Below are positions 1-8,972 of a DNA stretch of 64,000 nucleotides, one piece after another. This DNA is from Pseudarthrobacter sp. Fe7. Its GTDB lineage: Bacteria; Actinomycetota; Actinomycetes; Actinomycetales; Micrococcaceae. The notes under the pieces are model-generated. The model saw nothing but the letters and a program-made list of their open reading frames with translations. It made no database searches and was not told the DNA's origin. Location of the stretch: the NCBI GenBank assembly GCA_024372495.1, contig CP099977.1:2852001-2916000 (forward strand). The letters run 5' to 3'. A program made the translations under genes and the position numbers. Every line of letters starts with the position of its first letter. The first letter of the stretch is position 1.

Positions 1-113
1 GTGAAACCGGCCGGGCCGTCCGGGGTGGAACCGGTGACCACGGTGAGGCCGCTGGCGAATGTACCAAAGATGTCCCGAAGCCGGCGCGGAGCAAGATCTG
101 AAGTGACTGTCAT
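1..113 (-). CDS. flavin reductase family protein (N-terminus only, cut by window edge)
   Basis: Reading the minus strand from the ATG at 113 gives 37 codons before the window ends. They include GTFASGLTVVTG, the N-terminal signature of the HpaC/HsaB-type flavin reductase domain. Family members use NAD(P)H to reduce free FMN or FAD for a partner oxygenase. It is the third gene in a minus-strand run behind a 5'-3' exonuclease and a GTP cyclohydrolase II-monooxygenase fusion. The fusion's C-terminal half is of the class that needs such a reductase, so a functional link is plausible but inferred. The C-terminal two thirds are not visible. Confidence 0.72.
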   Translation of the reverse strand, partial: MTVTSDLAPRRLRDIFGTFASGLTVVTGSTPDGPAGF

Positions 114-257
114 GGAATGGCCTCTCATCTGGATCGTTCCTTCACCAAACCATCAGCCAACAGGCCCGCTCAAGCGGCCCGAAACACGCGGACCCGCACC
201 GCAACGAAATGTCATGCCCGGACATCCGGCGTCATCGGGATCCGGGCCGCAACCCGG

Positions 258-1195
258 CTACGCCCGCTGGTCCAGCGCGGCCAGCAACCGGCGGACCGAA
301 CCGCCCAGGTTCCACTCGGTGCCCAGCTGCTCCAGTTCCGCACGCCGGCTTCCCGTCACGGGTTTAAGCAGCGCGCCCGCCTGGTCAAGGCTTGGCAGTT
401 CCAGGTCACGTACCAGGCGGACGACGGCGGGGGCTGCTTCCAGGTAGGAGGCGGCGGCGGCGAGTTTGGCCCGGACAGGCCCGGAGACACCCGCGCCAGG
501 CTGGCCGACGGCTTCCAGGAGCGCCTCAAGGGTCCCGTACTTCAGCAGTAGGGACGCCGCCGTCTTCTCGCCGATCCCGGCCACACCGGGGAGGCCGTCC
601 GAGGCGTCCCCGCGCAGCGTGGCGTAGTCTGCGTACTGCTGCGGGAGAACCTTGTACTTGGCCACCACGGTCTCCTCCGTCATGATTTCGAGGTTCTTCA
701 TGCCGCGGGCGGTGTAAATAACCCTGACTCCGCGGGCGTCGTCGCACACCTGGAACAGGTCGCGGTCGCCCGTGACGACGTCCACCGGAAACCCTGCCTG
801 GCTGGCATACGTACCCACAACGTCGTCGGCCTCGTGTTCGGCCGCGCCCACAATGGCAATGCCGGCCAGCTCCAGCACGCGGCGGATCATGGGCGCTGCG
901 CCTCCAGGCCTTCAGGCACCACTTCGACGTCGGTGCCGCCCGGCACCGCCCGCGCCACCCGGTGGGCCTTGTAGGTGGGGACGAGCTCCACCCGCCACTG
1001 CGGCCGCCAGTCGTCATCCCAACAGGCCACCAGGTGGGTGGCCTGGTAGTCGGTGCTGAGCCGGGCGATCATGTCCAGCAGCCCGCGGACGGCATTGACC
1101 GGCGTCCCGTCCGGGCGGCGGACGGTGTCAGGCATGCCATAGAAGGCGCGGAAGTACAGGGAGGCAGTGTCGAGCAGCATAAGGCGCTGGGGCAT
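258..1195 (-). CDS. 5'-3' exonuclease, PolI N-terminal-like (one frameshift as sequenced)
   Basis: This stand-alone 5'-3' exonuclease resembles the N-terminal domain of DNA polymerase I. The N-terminal piece begins MPQRLMLLDTASLYFRAFYG and carries the PIN-fold acidic residues (LLDTAS, CWDDDW). The second piece continues with EADDVVGTYA, VTGDRDLFQV and the helix-hairpin-helix GLPGVAGIGEKTA. The two pieces lie in different frames that meet near 891, where one base is missing. Restored, the protein is about 312 residues, the usual length for these genes. It presumably acts on nicked or flapped DNA in the cytoplasm. The frameshift is more likely a sequence error than an inactivation, because both halves are fully conserved. 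It is followed by a flavin reductase and preceded by the RibA fusion. Confidence 0.85.
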
Positions 1196-1255
1196 ACCTC
1201 GATCCTCACACGGAATGGGCCGGCAGCGCAGCAGCCGGGATGTCGGCCGTGGCGA

Positions 1256-3106
1256 CTAGAAGGACTGCGCCGTGAATCCCAGGCCCAGCAGTCCCCGTCC
1301 CGCCTGCTCCAGGATGGGGTCGATGCCCAGGGTGGGGTGGTTCAAGAGGACTCCGACGTCCCGCTGGATGCGCTGCAGGGGGTGTGACAGGCGGTGCATA
1401 CTGCCGCCCGAGCCGCCCGCCGCCAGGCGGACCGCCTCCTGCGAGGCCTCTGCGCTTAGGGCGAGCGAGAGCCGGAACGACGCGCGCTGCGCCTCGGGGA
1501 TCCCGGAACCGTGACCCTCCGGGGGCAGGAGGGACAGTGCCGCCTGCCAGTGCATTTGCGCAGCAGCCAACGCTCCGGATGCCCTGGCGTAGCGGGCCTG
1601 CGCCATGACCGAGTCGGCCTGCCGCACTTCAGAGCCGTTCTTTTTCCTGGGCACCAGCAATTGGTCCCGGAACAGTTCCAGGGCGTACTCCGCGGAGCCC
1701 ACCGCCACGGCAGGGGCCACAAGATTCAGGAGTGTGGCCATGGGCGTGTGGATCAGCGGATCCGGGTGGATCAGGCTTCCAGGGTTGTCCGGGCCGGCGA
1801 GCAGCGCCCACTCCATCACGCGGTAGTCCGGAACAAAGAGCCGGTCGGCGCGGAGGTCGTTGCTGCCCGTTCCCCGCAGTCCATCGGTGTGCCAGGCGTC
1901 CACGAGTTCCAGGTCGGCGACCGGAACAAGGGCCTGCAGGCGGACGCTGTCGAGATGCACGGCCAGCAGGGCCCAGCGCGAGTGCATGACGCCCGACGCG
2001 AAACTCCAGTGGCCCGAGATGGAATAGCCGCCCGGCACCTTCCGTGCCAATCCAACAGGGGCACTGGTTGCGGCGGCAAGCGGCACCTGCCCGTTGGCAA
2101 AGACCTCGGCCTGCACGTCGCGGGGCCAGCGTGCCAGCATCCACGCATGTTCGGCGAGGTGCCCGGCGGTCCACGCCGTCGAGGCATCACCGCGGGCCAG
2201 GACCCTGACGGCTTCTCCGTAGATCCGGGCGCCAAGCGCGTACCCGCCCACGGCGGCGGGCGGCAGGATGCGGAATACGCCGGCGTCCTGCAGTTCCTGG
2301 ACCGTCACGGCAGGCAGCCGGCGCCGCTGCTCGGTCTCTTCCGCCCGGGCGCGCAGTCCCGGAACCAGCGCTTCGACGCTCGCCAGAACGTCGGGTGTGC
2401 GCTGCAGCCCCCGGGCTGCCTGTGCTGGATGAGCGACGCCGGCCTGGTCGAGTTCCAGCGTATGTCCAGTGCGGTCCCGCTTGGCGGCCAGGTAGCGCGA
2501 GTTGGCCTCCGAGAGATGAACGCCGGTGGGGATCTGCTGTTCGATGCCGATGCCGCGTGCGGCCGCCTGGGCAGCCTTGTCGGGGTTATTGCTGAGCAGC
2601 CGCACGGTGGTGGTGCCCAGTGCGCCGAGCATCTGGGCCGCCGCAGAGTAGTCGCGTTCATCCTCACCGTGCCCCAGGGCGAGGTTCGCGTCATAGGTGT
2701 CCAGGCCCCGGTCCTGCAGCGCGTAGGCATCGAGCTTTGAGTAGAGGCCGATGCCCCGGCCTTCCTGCCGGAGGTAGAGGAGGAAGCCGCCGGCAGAGGC
2801 AATGCCTTCAACGGCTTCCCGGAGCTGGGGTCCGCAGTCGCAGCGCTCGCTGCCGAAGACGTCTCCTGTCATGCACTCGCTGTGCAGGCGGACCAGCGGC
2901 GCGCTCTGCCCGTCAAGCAGGCCCTGCTCCCACGCGCCCAGCGCCAGCAGGAGGTGTTCCCTGCCGTCTGCCAGCCCGTGGAATGTCATAACGTCGGCGG
3001 AGGTGCTGTAGCCATCGGGGAAGCGCAGGGGAACGGTTACCTTGGTGCGGATGGTGGCCGCGGGCAGGTCAGCCGCCCGGGGTACGGAATGGACAACTGC
3101 GGTCAT
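1256..3106 (-). CDS. GTP cyclohydrolase II fused to HsaA-type flavin-dependent monooxygenase
   Basis: This is one uninterrupted reading frame with two enzymes. Residues about 20-217 are GTP cyclohydrolase II (RibA). The Zn triad sits in SECMTGDVFGSERCDCG (C-x10-C-x-C), followed by YLRQEGRGIGL and the typical C-terminal RYLAAKRDRTGH. RibA makes the pyrimidine precursor of riboflavin from GTP. Residues about 238-616 match the acyl-CoA dehydrogenase-fold two-component monooxygenases (HsaA/HpaB-like): LPAVTVQELQDAGVFRIL, then a central SISGHWSFASGV and a C-terminal helical domain. A linker of only about 20 residues joins them without a stop or start codon. I prefer the ATG at 3106, with GAGG six bases upstream, over the ATG at 3121. 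The monooxygenase substrate is unknown. A flavin reductase lies two genes downstream. Confidence 0.85.
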   Translation of the reverse strand: MTAVVHSVPRAADLPAATIRTKVTVPLRFPDGYSTSADVMTFHGLADGREHLLLALGAWEQGLLDGQSAPLVRLHSECMTGDVFGSERCDCGPQLREAVEGIASAGGFLLYLRQEGRGIGLYSKLDAYALQDRGLDTYDANLALGHGEDERDYSAAAQMLGALGTTTVRLLSNNPDKAAQAAARGIGIEQQIPTGVHLSEANSRYLAAKRDRTGHTLELDQAGVAHPAQAARGLQRTPDVLASVEALVPGLRARAEETEQRRRLPAVTVQELQDAGVFRILPPAAVGGYALGARIYGEAVRVLARGDASTAWTAGHLAEHAWMLARWPRDVQAEVFANGQVPLAAATSAPVGLARKVPGGYSISGHWSFASGVMHSRWALLAVHLDSVRLQALVPVADLELVDAWHTDGLRGTGSNDLRADRLFVPDYRVMEWALLAGPDNPGSLIHPDPLIHTPMATLLNLVAPAVAVGSAEYALELFRDQLLVPRKKNGSEVRQADSVMAQARYARASGALAAAQMHWQAALSLLPPEGHGSGIPEAQRASFRLSLALSAEASQEAVRLAAGGSGGSMHRLSHPLQRIQRDVGVLLNHPTLGIDPILEQAGRGLLGLGFTAQSF

Positions 3107-3135
3107 TGCGGGCCTCGGCATTCGACGGTAAATAG

Positions 3136-3179
3136 TTGAAGGTTAAAGCAAACCTACTCCGCTTTGGTTATACCTTCAA
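3136..3179. promoter_or_regulatory. inverted repeat upstream of the RibA-monooxygenase gene
   Basis: Perfect 8-bp arms TTGAAGGT (3136-3143) and ACCTTCAA (3172-3179) flank a 28-base spacer, which itself contains AAAGC...GCTTT. The element lies 30 bases upstream of the preferred start of the fusion gene, in an AT-richer stretch than its surroundings. It could be a repressor or activator operator. No FMN riboswitch sequence is recognisable here. Confidence 0.4.
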
Positions 3180-3295
3180 GCAATTTCACTTATTATGACG
3201 TCATGCGGCCCAAGTCCCGGCCTGCTGCCGGACAACCATGATCAGGTATCAGCTATTTCGTTGACCCGGCAACGGACGTGTAGCACGATGGCGGG

Positions 3296-4618
3296 ATGCC
3301 ATCCCCCATCCAAGACAGTACGGCTGCGCCCGCCAGGCCGATCACCATCAACAGCAACGGCGCTTGGTGCTGGTTCCAGGACGAACGGGCGTTGGTGGAC
3401 CCCGTCAACAACACACTGCTGGTAGGTTCAGTGGCTGCCCCGGAAGGCCAAGGCGGTGTCAGCCGCGGCGGCAACATCGAAGTTGCCGTCCTCGATTTGG
3501 ACGCCGGGCACAGCACGGTGCATGTCCTCCACCAGAGGCTGGAGCCGGACGACCATGACGCCCCGGCCCTCATGATCAGGCCCGACGGCCGTTACCTGGC
3601 CATGTACGCCAGGCACAAGACCGACAACTATTCGCGCTGGCGGATTTCGGCCAGGCCGCATGACGCCTCCGAATGGGGCCCGGAAGAGTGCTTCGATTGG
3701 ACGGAACTGGCCGGCGGCCGCGGCGCAACCTACTCCAACCTGCATCGGCTGGACGACGAGTCCCGGGTGTACAACTTTGTCCGCGCAATCAATGATGACC
3801 CAAGCTTGATGGTGTCCGGGGATGAAGGCGGGACCTGGCGCTATGGCGGCAAGCTCTTCACCCGCCCCAAGGTGGGGTACGTCAACGGCTACACCCGCTA
3901 CTTCGGCAACGGCATCGACCGCATAGACCTCATCACCACGGACCACCATCCCCGCGACTTCAACAACAGCATCTACCACGGCTTCATCCGCGATGACGCG
4001 CTGCACGATGCCGAAGGCCGGGTGGTCAGCAAGCCGCTCATCGGGTCGCCGGGCATTGACCAGAAAGCCCTCACTACCATTTTCCAGGCCGGCACCGAAC
4101 TCGACGGCGACGTCCTCACTCACGGCTGGACCGTTGACCTCCGGGGCCAGGAGAAGCACCTGGCCGCGATCATCAGCTGCCGGGCAAACGACATCAACGG
4201 CGCCCTTGGGCGCGAACAGACGCTCGACGTCGACGATCACCGCCTCCTGTACGCCCGCTACGACGGGACCCATTGGAGTCTCCGCCCGCTGGCGGTCGCC
4301 GGCCCTGCCCTGCTCCCCCACGAGCAGGACTACACGGGTTTGGGGGCAGTGGACCCCAACGACCTGGACCACGTGTACGTGTCCACCCCGGTCAGCCCGC
4401 GAACAGGCGAAGCCACCGAGCACTACGAGATCTACCGTGGCAGGACCCGGGACGAAGGCGCCACGTGGGAGTGGGAAGCAATAACTGCCAATTCCGACGT
4501 GGACAACCTCCGGCCCATGGTCCCGCCCGGAGATGCCTCAGTCCGTGCCGTTTGCTGGTTCCGCGGCACCATGCGCTCGTCCCAGGCCTATGAGGCAGAA
4601 GTGGTGGTGCTGCACTGA
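3296..4618 (+). CDS. BNR-repeat beta-propeller protein (BNR_4 type)
   Basis: This protein of 440 residues has the NGAWCWFQDERALVD opening typical of BNR_4 (sialidase-fold) proteins. Further propeller-blade motifs follow, such as YSNLHRL, GNGIDRIDLITTDHHPRD and a DEGATWEWE Asp-box-like loop. Relatives are linked to polysaccharide lyases or hydrolases, but no catalytic set can be assigned here. There is no signal peptide, so it may act on imported oligosaccharides in the cytoplasm. The gene stands alone, divergent from the RibA fusion, and converges on the VWA gene. The ribosome-binding site is weak (GCGGG). The function beyond the fold is unknown. Confidence 0.7.
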   Translation: MPSPIQDSTAAPARPITINSNGAWCWFQDERALVDPVNNTLLVGSVAAPEGQGGVSRGGNIEVAVLDLDAGHSTVHVLHQRLEPDDHDAPALMIRPDGRYLAMYARHKTDNYSRWRISARPHDASEWGPEECFDWTELAGGRGATYSNLHRLDDESRVYNFVRAINDDPSLMVSGDEGGTWRYGGKLFTRPKVGYVNGYTRYFGNGIDRIDLITTDHHPRDFNNSIYHGFIRDDALHDAEGRVVSKPLIGSPGIDQKALTTIFQAGTELDGDVLTHGWTVDLRGQEKHLAAIISCRANDINGALGREQTLDVDDHRLLYARYDGTHWSLRPLAVAGPALLPHEQDYTGLGAVDPNDLDHVYVSTPVSPRTGEATEHYEIYRGRTRDEGATWEWEAITANSDVDNLRPMVPPGDASVRAVCWFRGTMRSSQAYEAEVVVLH

Positions 4619-4668
4619 CCGGTGAAGTCGAAGGTCGCGCCGTCCACCACCGGCTGGCTCATGGCAGG

Positions 4669-6670
4669 TCAGAACCAGTCGCCGTCGGCGTAGGCGCTCC
4701 GGACGTGGGCGCGCAGGTACTCCCCCACCACCGCTGCACCAAGGTCGCCCACGTCAGGTGCCACAACACGGCCGTCGACGCGCCGTGCCATCCGCTGGAT
4801 GAACCGTTCCAGGCCGGGATCGTTGCCCAGGCGGAAGAAAGTGGTCTGGACGCCGGAGCGGCCCAGGCGGTCCAGCTCGGCAACAGTGGCGCGGATGGTC
4901 TCCGGGTCCGGCGGCCAGTTGAACCAGGAGTCACCGTCCGGCAGCAGGTGCGCTGTGGGCTCCCCGTCCGTAACCACCAGCAGGACAGGCTGCATTGACG
5001 GGTGCCGGCGGAAGAACCTGCCGGCCAGCAACAGGCCGTGATGCAGGTTCGTTCCCTGTTCACGGAGGGCCGGCAGGGCCGTGAGTTCGGCAATATCCAT
5101 GGACTGCGCGTAGCGGCCGAACGTTATCAGCTGCAGCCTGTCGCCGCGGAAGCGGGTGGACACCAGGTGGTGCAGTGCCAGCGCGGTCCGCTTCATGGGC
5201 ACCCACCGCCCTTCTGCAGCCATCGAAAAGGACACGTCCACCAGCAGGGCAACGGCCGACTGGGTGCGGGCTTCCGTCTCCGAGACTTCGATGTCGCCGA
5301 CGGCGAGGCGCAGTCCGTGTGCCGGATCACCGCCGGCGGCCATGGTGCGCCGGATTGCGTTGGTCATGGTGCGGGTGACATCCCAGGGTTCGGCGTCCCC
5401 GAACTCCCACTGGCGGCTGGAACCTGTCTGTTCCCCGGCGGCCCCGGCCATCCTGGTGTCCCGGCTTCCCTGCCGGCCGGACAGCTGCTTGGCGGCGTCG
5501 CGGAGCAGCGACTTCCCAAGCCGCCGCATGGCCTGTGGCGACAACCTGAGGTCCCCGTCCGCACCCCGCCGCAGGTAGCCGCCGTCCTGCATGGCACGTT
5601 CAATCTCCGCCAAGGTACGGGCGCTGACAGCAGCGTCTTCACCAAGCTGTCTGGCCAGGGCGTCCACGTCCAGGTCATCAAGCCGGGAGCCGCTGTAGGA
5701 CTGGGAAAGCTGCTCAGACAGTTCGTCGAGGCTCGGCGATGTCCTGCAGCACGCCGGTTCCGTCCCCCAGGCCCAGGCCTTCCTGCCCTTCGAAGCGTTC
5801 GGATCCGGTCCAGTCCTCCCCCGGGCGGAGGGCCTGAAGGGAGGCATCCAGTTCGCTGAGCTGGGCCATCAGTTCCGGTGAGCCAAAGGCCTGTGCGGAC
5901 AGTCGCATCAGCTCATCCCGTTGCTCCGGGGACATCGACTGCAGGAGCCGCTGGGCCGCCGCAGCGCGCTGGGCCAGGGCATCCACCAGCTCTTCGACCG
6001 ATTGCGGGTTCTCGGGAAAGTACTGGCCGTGTGCGGCCATGAATTCCTGGAAATCGGCTTCCGTGTCCTCGCCACGCCGGTGCTTGCCCAGCAGCTCATT
6101 GAGGTCCCGGAGCATCGCATTCACTGCCTCCCGGTCCTCGTCGGTGGCGCTTTCGAGTGCCTGCTTCATGCCGGCGAACCGCTGCTCGAGGACTTCCCGG
6201 CCAAGGAGGTCCTTGATCCTGTCATATGCTTCCCTGGCGGTCCCCGATTGCCAGTCATAGGACGCCAGTTCGTTGACCGCCGCCGCCGTGGAGGACGGCA
6301 GATTCTGCAACTGCATCTCCCGGAAGGCGCGGTCCGTGTTGTCCATCATGGCGTCCCGGGCCAGTTGCTTGCGTTCCTCCAGCACCGCCGTGTCCAGGAG
6401 CTTCTTTACCTCATCAAGGGTGCCGTCCAGCCGGTGGCGGCCCAACAGATCGCGCCGCCGCTCCTGGACACGCCCGGCGAGGTCGTCCAGGCCGTCCCGG
6501 TTCCGGCCCCCGCGCCGGAGGAACTCCTGCAGCGCGTGGCGCGGCGAGTAGCCTGCCATCACGTCTTCCGCGACGGCGTCAAGCGCCTCGGCCAGGTCGA
6601 CGGGCGGGGCAAGCGGGTCCGGGCCGCCGGTGTACCGGCCGTATTTGGCGGACCGCTTGTGGATGGCCAT
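4669..6670 (-). CDS. VWA domain protein, partner of MoxR (one frameshift as sequenced)
   Basis: The N-terminal half (from MAIHKRSAKYGRYTGGPDPL) is alpha-helical and charged. The C-terminal half carries a von Willebrand factor A domain: LLVDVSFSM (MIDAS DxSxS), TFGRYAQ, GTNLHHGL and VTDGEPTAH. The two halves are in different frames that meet at 5729-5733, where AGGCT stands for an expected AGCT. With that extra base removed the gene is 667 codons. It lies 14 bases behind the MoxR ATPase gene in the same direction. MoxR-VWA pairs resemble the Mg-chelatase I/D subunits and act as ATP-driven, chaperone-like complexes that insert metals or remodel clients. The client here is unknown. Confidence 0.85.
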
Positions 6671-6684
6671 GGTGCCTCCTGTGC

Positions 6685-8074
6685 CTAGCCGTAAATGGTT
6701 TCCTCGTCGTCGGACTCCTTGGAGATCCGCCGGCCGAGGTACAGCCCTTCCAGGGCCAGTTCGACGGCGGCGGCCCGATGTCCGTCATTGACCGCACCCA
6801 GGCGCCGGCCAATTTCGTCGTAGAGGCCCGAGCCGTTCAGGGACGGCAGGTTGCCGAGGAACTCCTGCGCCGTGACCTGTTCACCCGTGGTGACAGTCCG
6901 GTGCCCGTCCAGGGCAGCCACGAGCGGGCCCATGTCCAGTCCCTGGAAGTGCGCCCTGACAGCATCGGCCGTGGCGGTGCGCAGGAGGTGGTCAAGGACG
7001 CCCTGCTCCCGTCCTTCCTCACCGGATTCGAATTCGATCTTGCCGGTCAGGACCTCCACCGCCGGTTCCAGGTCGATGATCCGCGCCACTGCCTCCTTTT
7101 CGCCGCGCAGGCTGGCACGGCGCAGTGCCGCGGCAGCCACCGTTTCGGCCCCGGCAATGGCAAACCTCGCGGATACTCCGGAGGTCTGGTTGATGGCAGG
7201 GGATTGCCGCAGCGCCCGGGTGTAGCGGGCCAGGATTTCCAGGATGAACGGCGGGACATCGGCCACCAGCCGGCCCTCCTGCCGGATGACCGCCACTTCA
7301 TCGTCCAGTTCGATCGGGTAGTGGGTCCGGATCTCCGCGCCGAAACGGTCCTTCAGGGGCGTGATGATGCGGCCACGGTTGGTGTAGTCCTCCGGGTTGG
7401 CTGACGCCACCACCAGCACGTCGAGCGGGAGCCGCAGCACGTAGCCGCGGATCTGGATATCCCGCTCCTCCATGACGTTGAGCATGGCCACCTGGATGCG
7501 TTCAGCCAGGTCGGGGAGCCTCGTTGATGGCGATGATGCCGCGGTTGGAGCGTGGAATGAGCCCGTAGTGGATGGTTTCGGGGTCTCCCAGGCGCCGCCC
7601 CTCGGCCACCCGCATCGGGTCCACGTCACCGATGAGGTCAGCCACCGAAGTGTCCGGTGTTGCGAGCTTCTCCACGTAGCGCTCCGAACGGTGCCGCCAC
7701 GAAACCCGCAGCCGGTCCCCTTCGGTCAGTGCCCGGGCACGGGACTGTTCGGTGATTGGCTCCAACGGGTGTTCGTTAAGCTCTGAATCCTCGATCACGG
7801 GCGACCACTCGTCAAGCAAACCGGCCAAGGTGCGGAGCAGCCGGGTCTTGCCCTGCCCGCGCTCACCCAAGAGGACAATGTCATGGCCGGCGATAAGGGC
7901 CCGCTCAAGCTGCGGAATCACAGTCCTGCTGAAGCCGTACAGGCCCGGCCAGGGGTCACGCCCGGACGTAAGGGCGGCGATGAGGTTGTCGCGGATTTCG
8001 TGCCTCAGGTCCTTGTGGACGTACCCGGCCGCACGCAGCTCACCAACGGTATAGATCTCGGGGCGATCAGTCAC
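6685..8074 (-). CDS. MoxR-family AAA+ ATPase (one frameshift as sequenced)
   Basis: The protein opens MTDRPEIYTVGELRAAGY and has Walker A GERGQGKTRLL near residue 70. The Walker B/sensor region reads NRGIIAINE and then LPDLAERIQVAMLNVMEERD after a frame change. Next comes the Mg-chelatase-like LVVASANPEDYTNRGRIITPLKDRFG. The frame change is at 7517-7521, where AGCCT stands for AGCT. Corrected, the protein is about 462 residues, typical for this family. It is the first gene of a two-gene operon with the VWA protein and probably forms a hexameric ATPase working with it. The gene is divergent from the histidine phosphatase, with a tandem repeat in between. Confidence 0.87.
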
Positions 8075-8140
8075 TCCTCTAAGGTAATCCCCACCCTGCA
8101 GCTAATCGAGGGATTCGTCCGGATTCTTGCGCAGCTGACC

Positions 8141-8319
8141 CCCTCGCGGCTACCGCTTGCCGCTCCCCGCGCCCCGCAAGCTCGGCACGGGGCCCCCTCG
8201 CGGCTACCGCTTGCCGCTCCCCGCGCCCCGCAAGCTCGGCACGGGGCCCCCTCGCGGCTACCGCTTGCCGCTCCCCGCGCCCCGCAAGCTCGGCACGGGG
8301 CCCCCTCGCGGCTACGCTT
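8141..8319. repeat. 54-bp tandem repeat, three full copies plus a partial fourth
   Basis: Units start at 8141, 8195 and 8249 and look identical base for base. A fourth begins at 8303 and decays after about 15 bases. Each unit starts CCCTCGCGGCTACCGCTTGC, contains CCCGCAAGCTCGGCACGGGG, and joins to the next through a GGGGCCCC palindrome. The array fills most of the space between the divergent MoxR and histidine phosphatase genes and ends eight bases before the phosphatase start codon. It can be read through in one frame as an 18-residue repeat, but no start signal supports translation. Confidence 0.9.
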
Positions 8320-8326
8320 AGACCCG

Positions 8327-8956
8327 ATGACACAGAGCACATTGATCCTCCTGGTCCGGCACGGCCAGACGGCCACCACCGGTACCGTCCTCCCGGGCCG
8401 TGCGCCCGGGCTGCACCTTTCCGAGCGGGGAAGGGCCCAGGCCGACGCCGTCGCCGAACGCCTTGGGGGCCTGCCCGTCGACGCCATCTACTCCTCACCC
8501 CTGGAGCGGGCACGGGAGACCGCCGAGCCCACTGCCACCCGGACAGGCCGGGCGGTAAAGGAAGAGGCCGGGCTCCTGGAATGCGATTTCGGTGACTGGA
8601 CCGGCGCCGCCCTCGCAGGCCTCACAGGCCTGCCGGAGTGGCAAACCGTCCAGCACAATCCATCGGCCTTCCGTTTCCCCAACGGCGAGGGCTTTTCCGG
8701 CATGCAGGCCCGCATGGTTGGGACACTCGACGATCTTCGAGCCGCCCATCCGGGTGGCGTCGTGATCTGTTTCTCCCACGCCGACCCCATCAAGGCGGCC
8801 GTTGCCCACGCATTGGGTACCCACCTGGACCTTTTCCAGCGGATCATGATCAGCCCGGCGTCGGTCTCGGCGATCTCCTACACGGACGGCCAGGCACCGG
8901 CCGTGCTCACGGTGAACTCGATGTCCGAACCCCTCAGCGGGCTGAGGTCGTCGTGA
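8327..8956 (+). CDS. histidine phosphatase family protein (MSMEG_4193-like)
   Basis: This protein of 209 residues has the phosphoglycerate-mutase-like catalytic RHG motif (LLVRHGQT) near residue 10. It also has YSSPLERARETAEPTA, a second acid region LLECDFGDWTG and the late histidine FSHADPIKAAVAHALG. It probably hydrolyses small phosphate esters, but the substrate is not known. I chose the ATG at 8327. The same frame is open farther upstream only because the 54-bp repeat lacks stops. The SCO1664-family gene follows 16 bases downstream, a pairing common in actinobacteria. The promoter must lie inside or next to the repeat array. Confidence 0.88.
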   Translation: MTQSTLILLVRHGQTATTGTVLPGRAPGLHLSERGRAQADAVAERLGGLPVDAIYSSPLERARETAEPTATRTGRAVKEEAGLLECDFGDWTGAALAGLTGLPEWQTVQHNPSAFRFPNGEGFSGMQARMVGTLDDLRAAHPGGVVICFSHADPIKAAVAHALGTHLDLFQRIMISPASVSAISYTDGQAPAVLTVNSMSEPLSGLRSS

Positions 8957-8972
8957 TACTTTCGTGGTTGGC

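Noticed and set aside
1..447. Plus-strand protein at the left edge
   Set aside because: It is antisense to a clear flavin reductase start and to the end of the exonuclease gene, and its product has no recognisable motif.
3107..3295. FMN riboswitch upstream of the RibA fusion
   Set aside because: No conserved RFN-element sequence is present. Only an AT-rich inverted repeat is seen.
8141..8319. CRISPR array
   Set aside because: The units are directly tandem with no variable spacers and there are no cas genes.
7883..8326. Long N-terminal extension of the histidine phosphatase, with an 18-residue repeat
   Set aside because: The frame is open only because the 54-bp repeat has no stop. The catalytic RHG motif needs its usual position near the ATG at 8327, and no start signal lies upstream.
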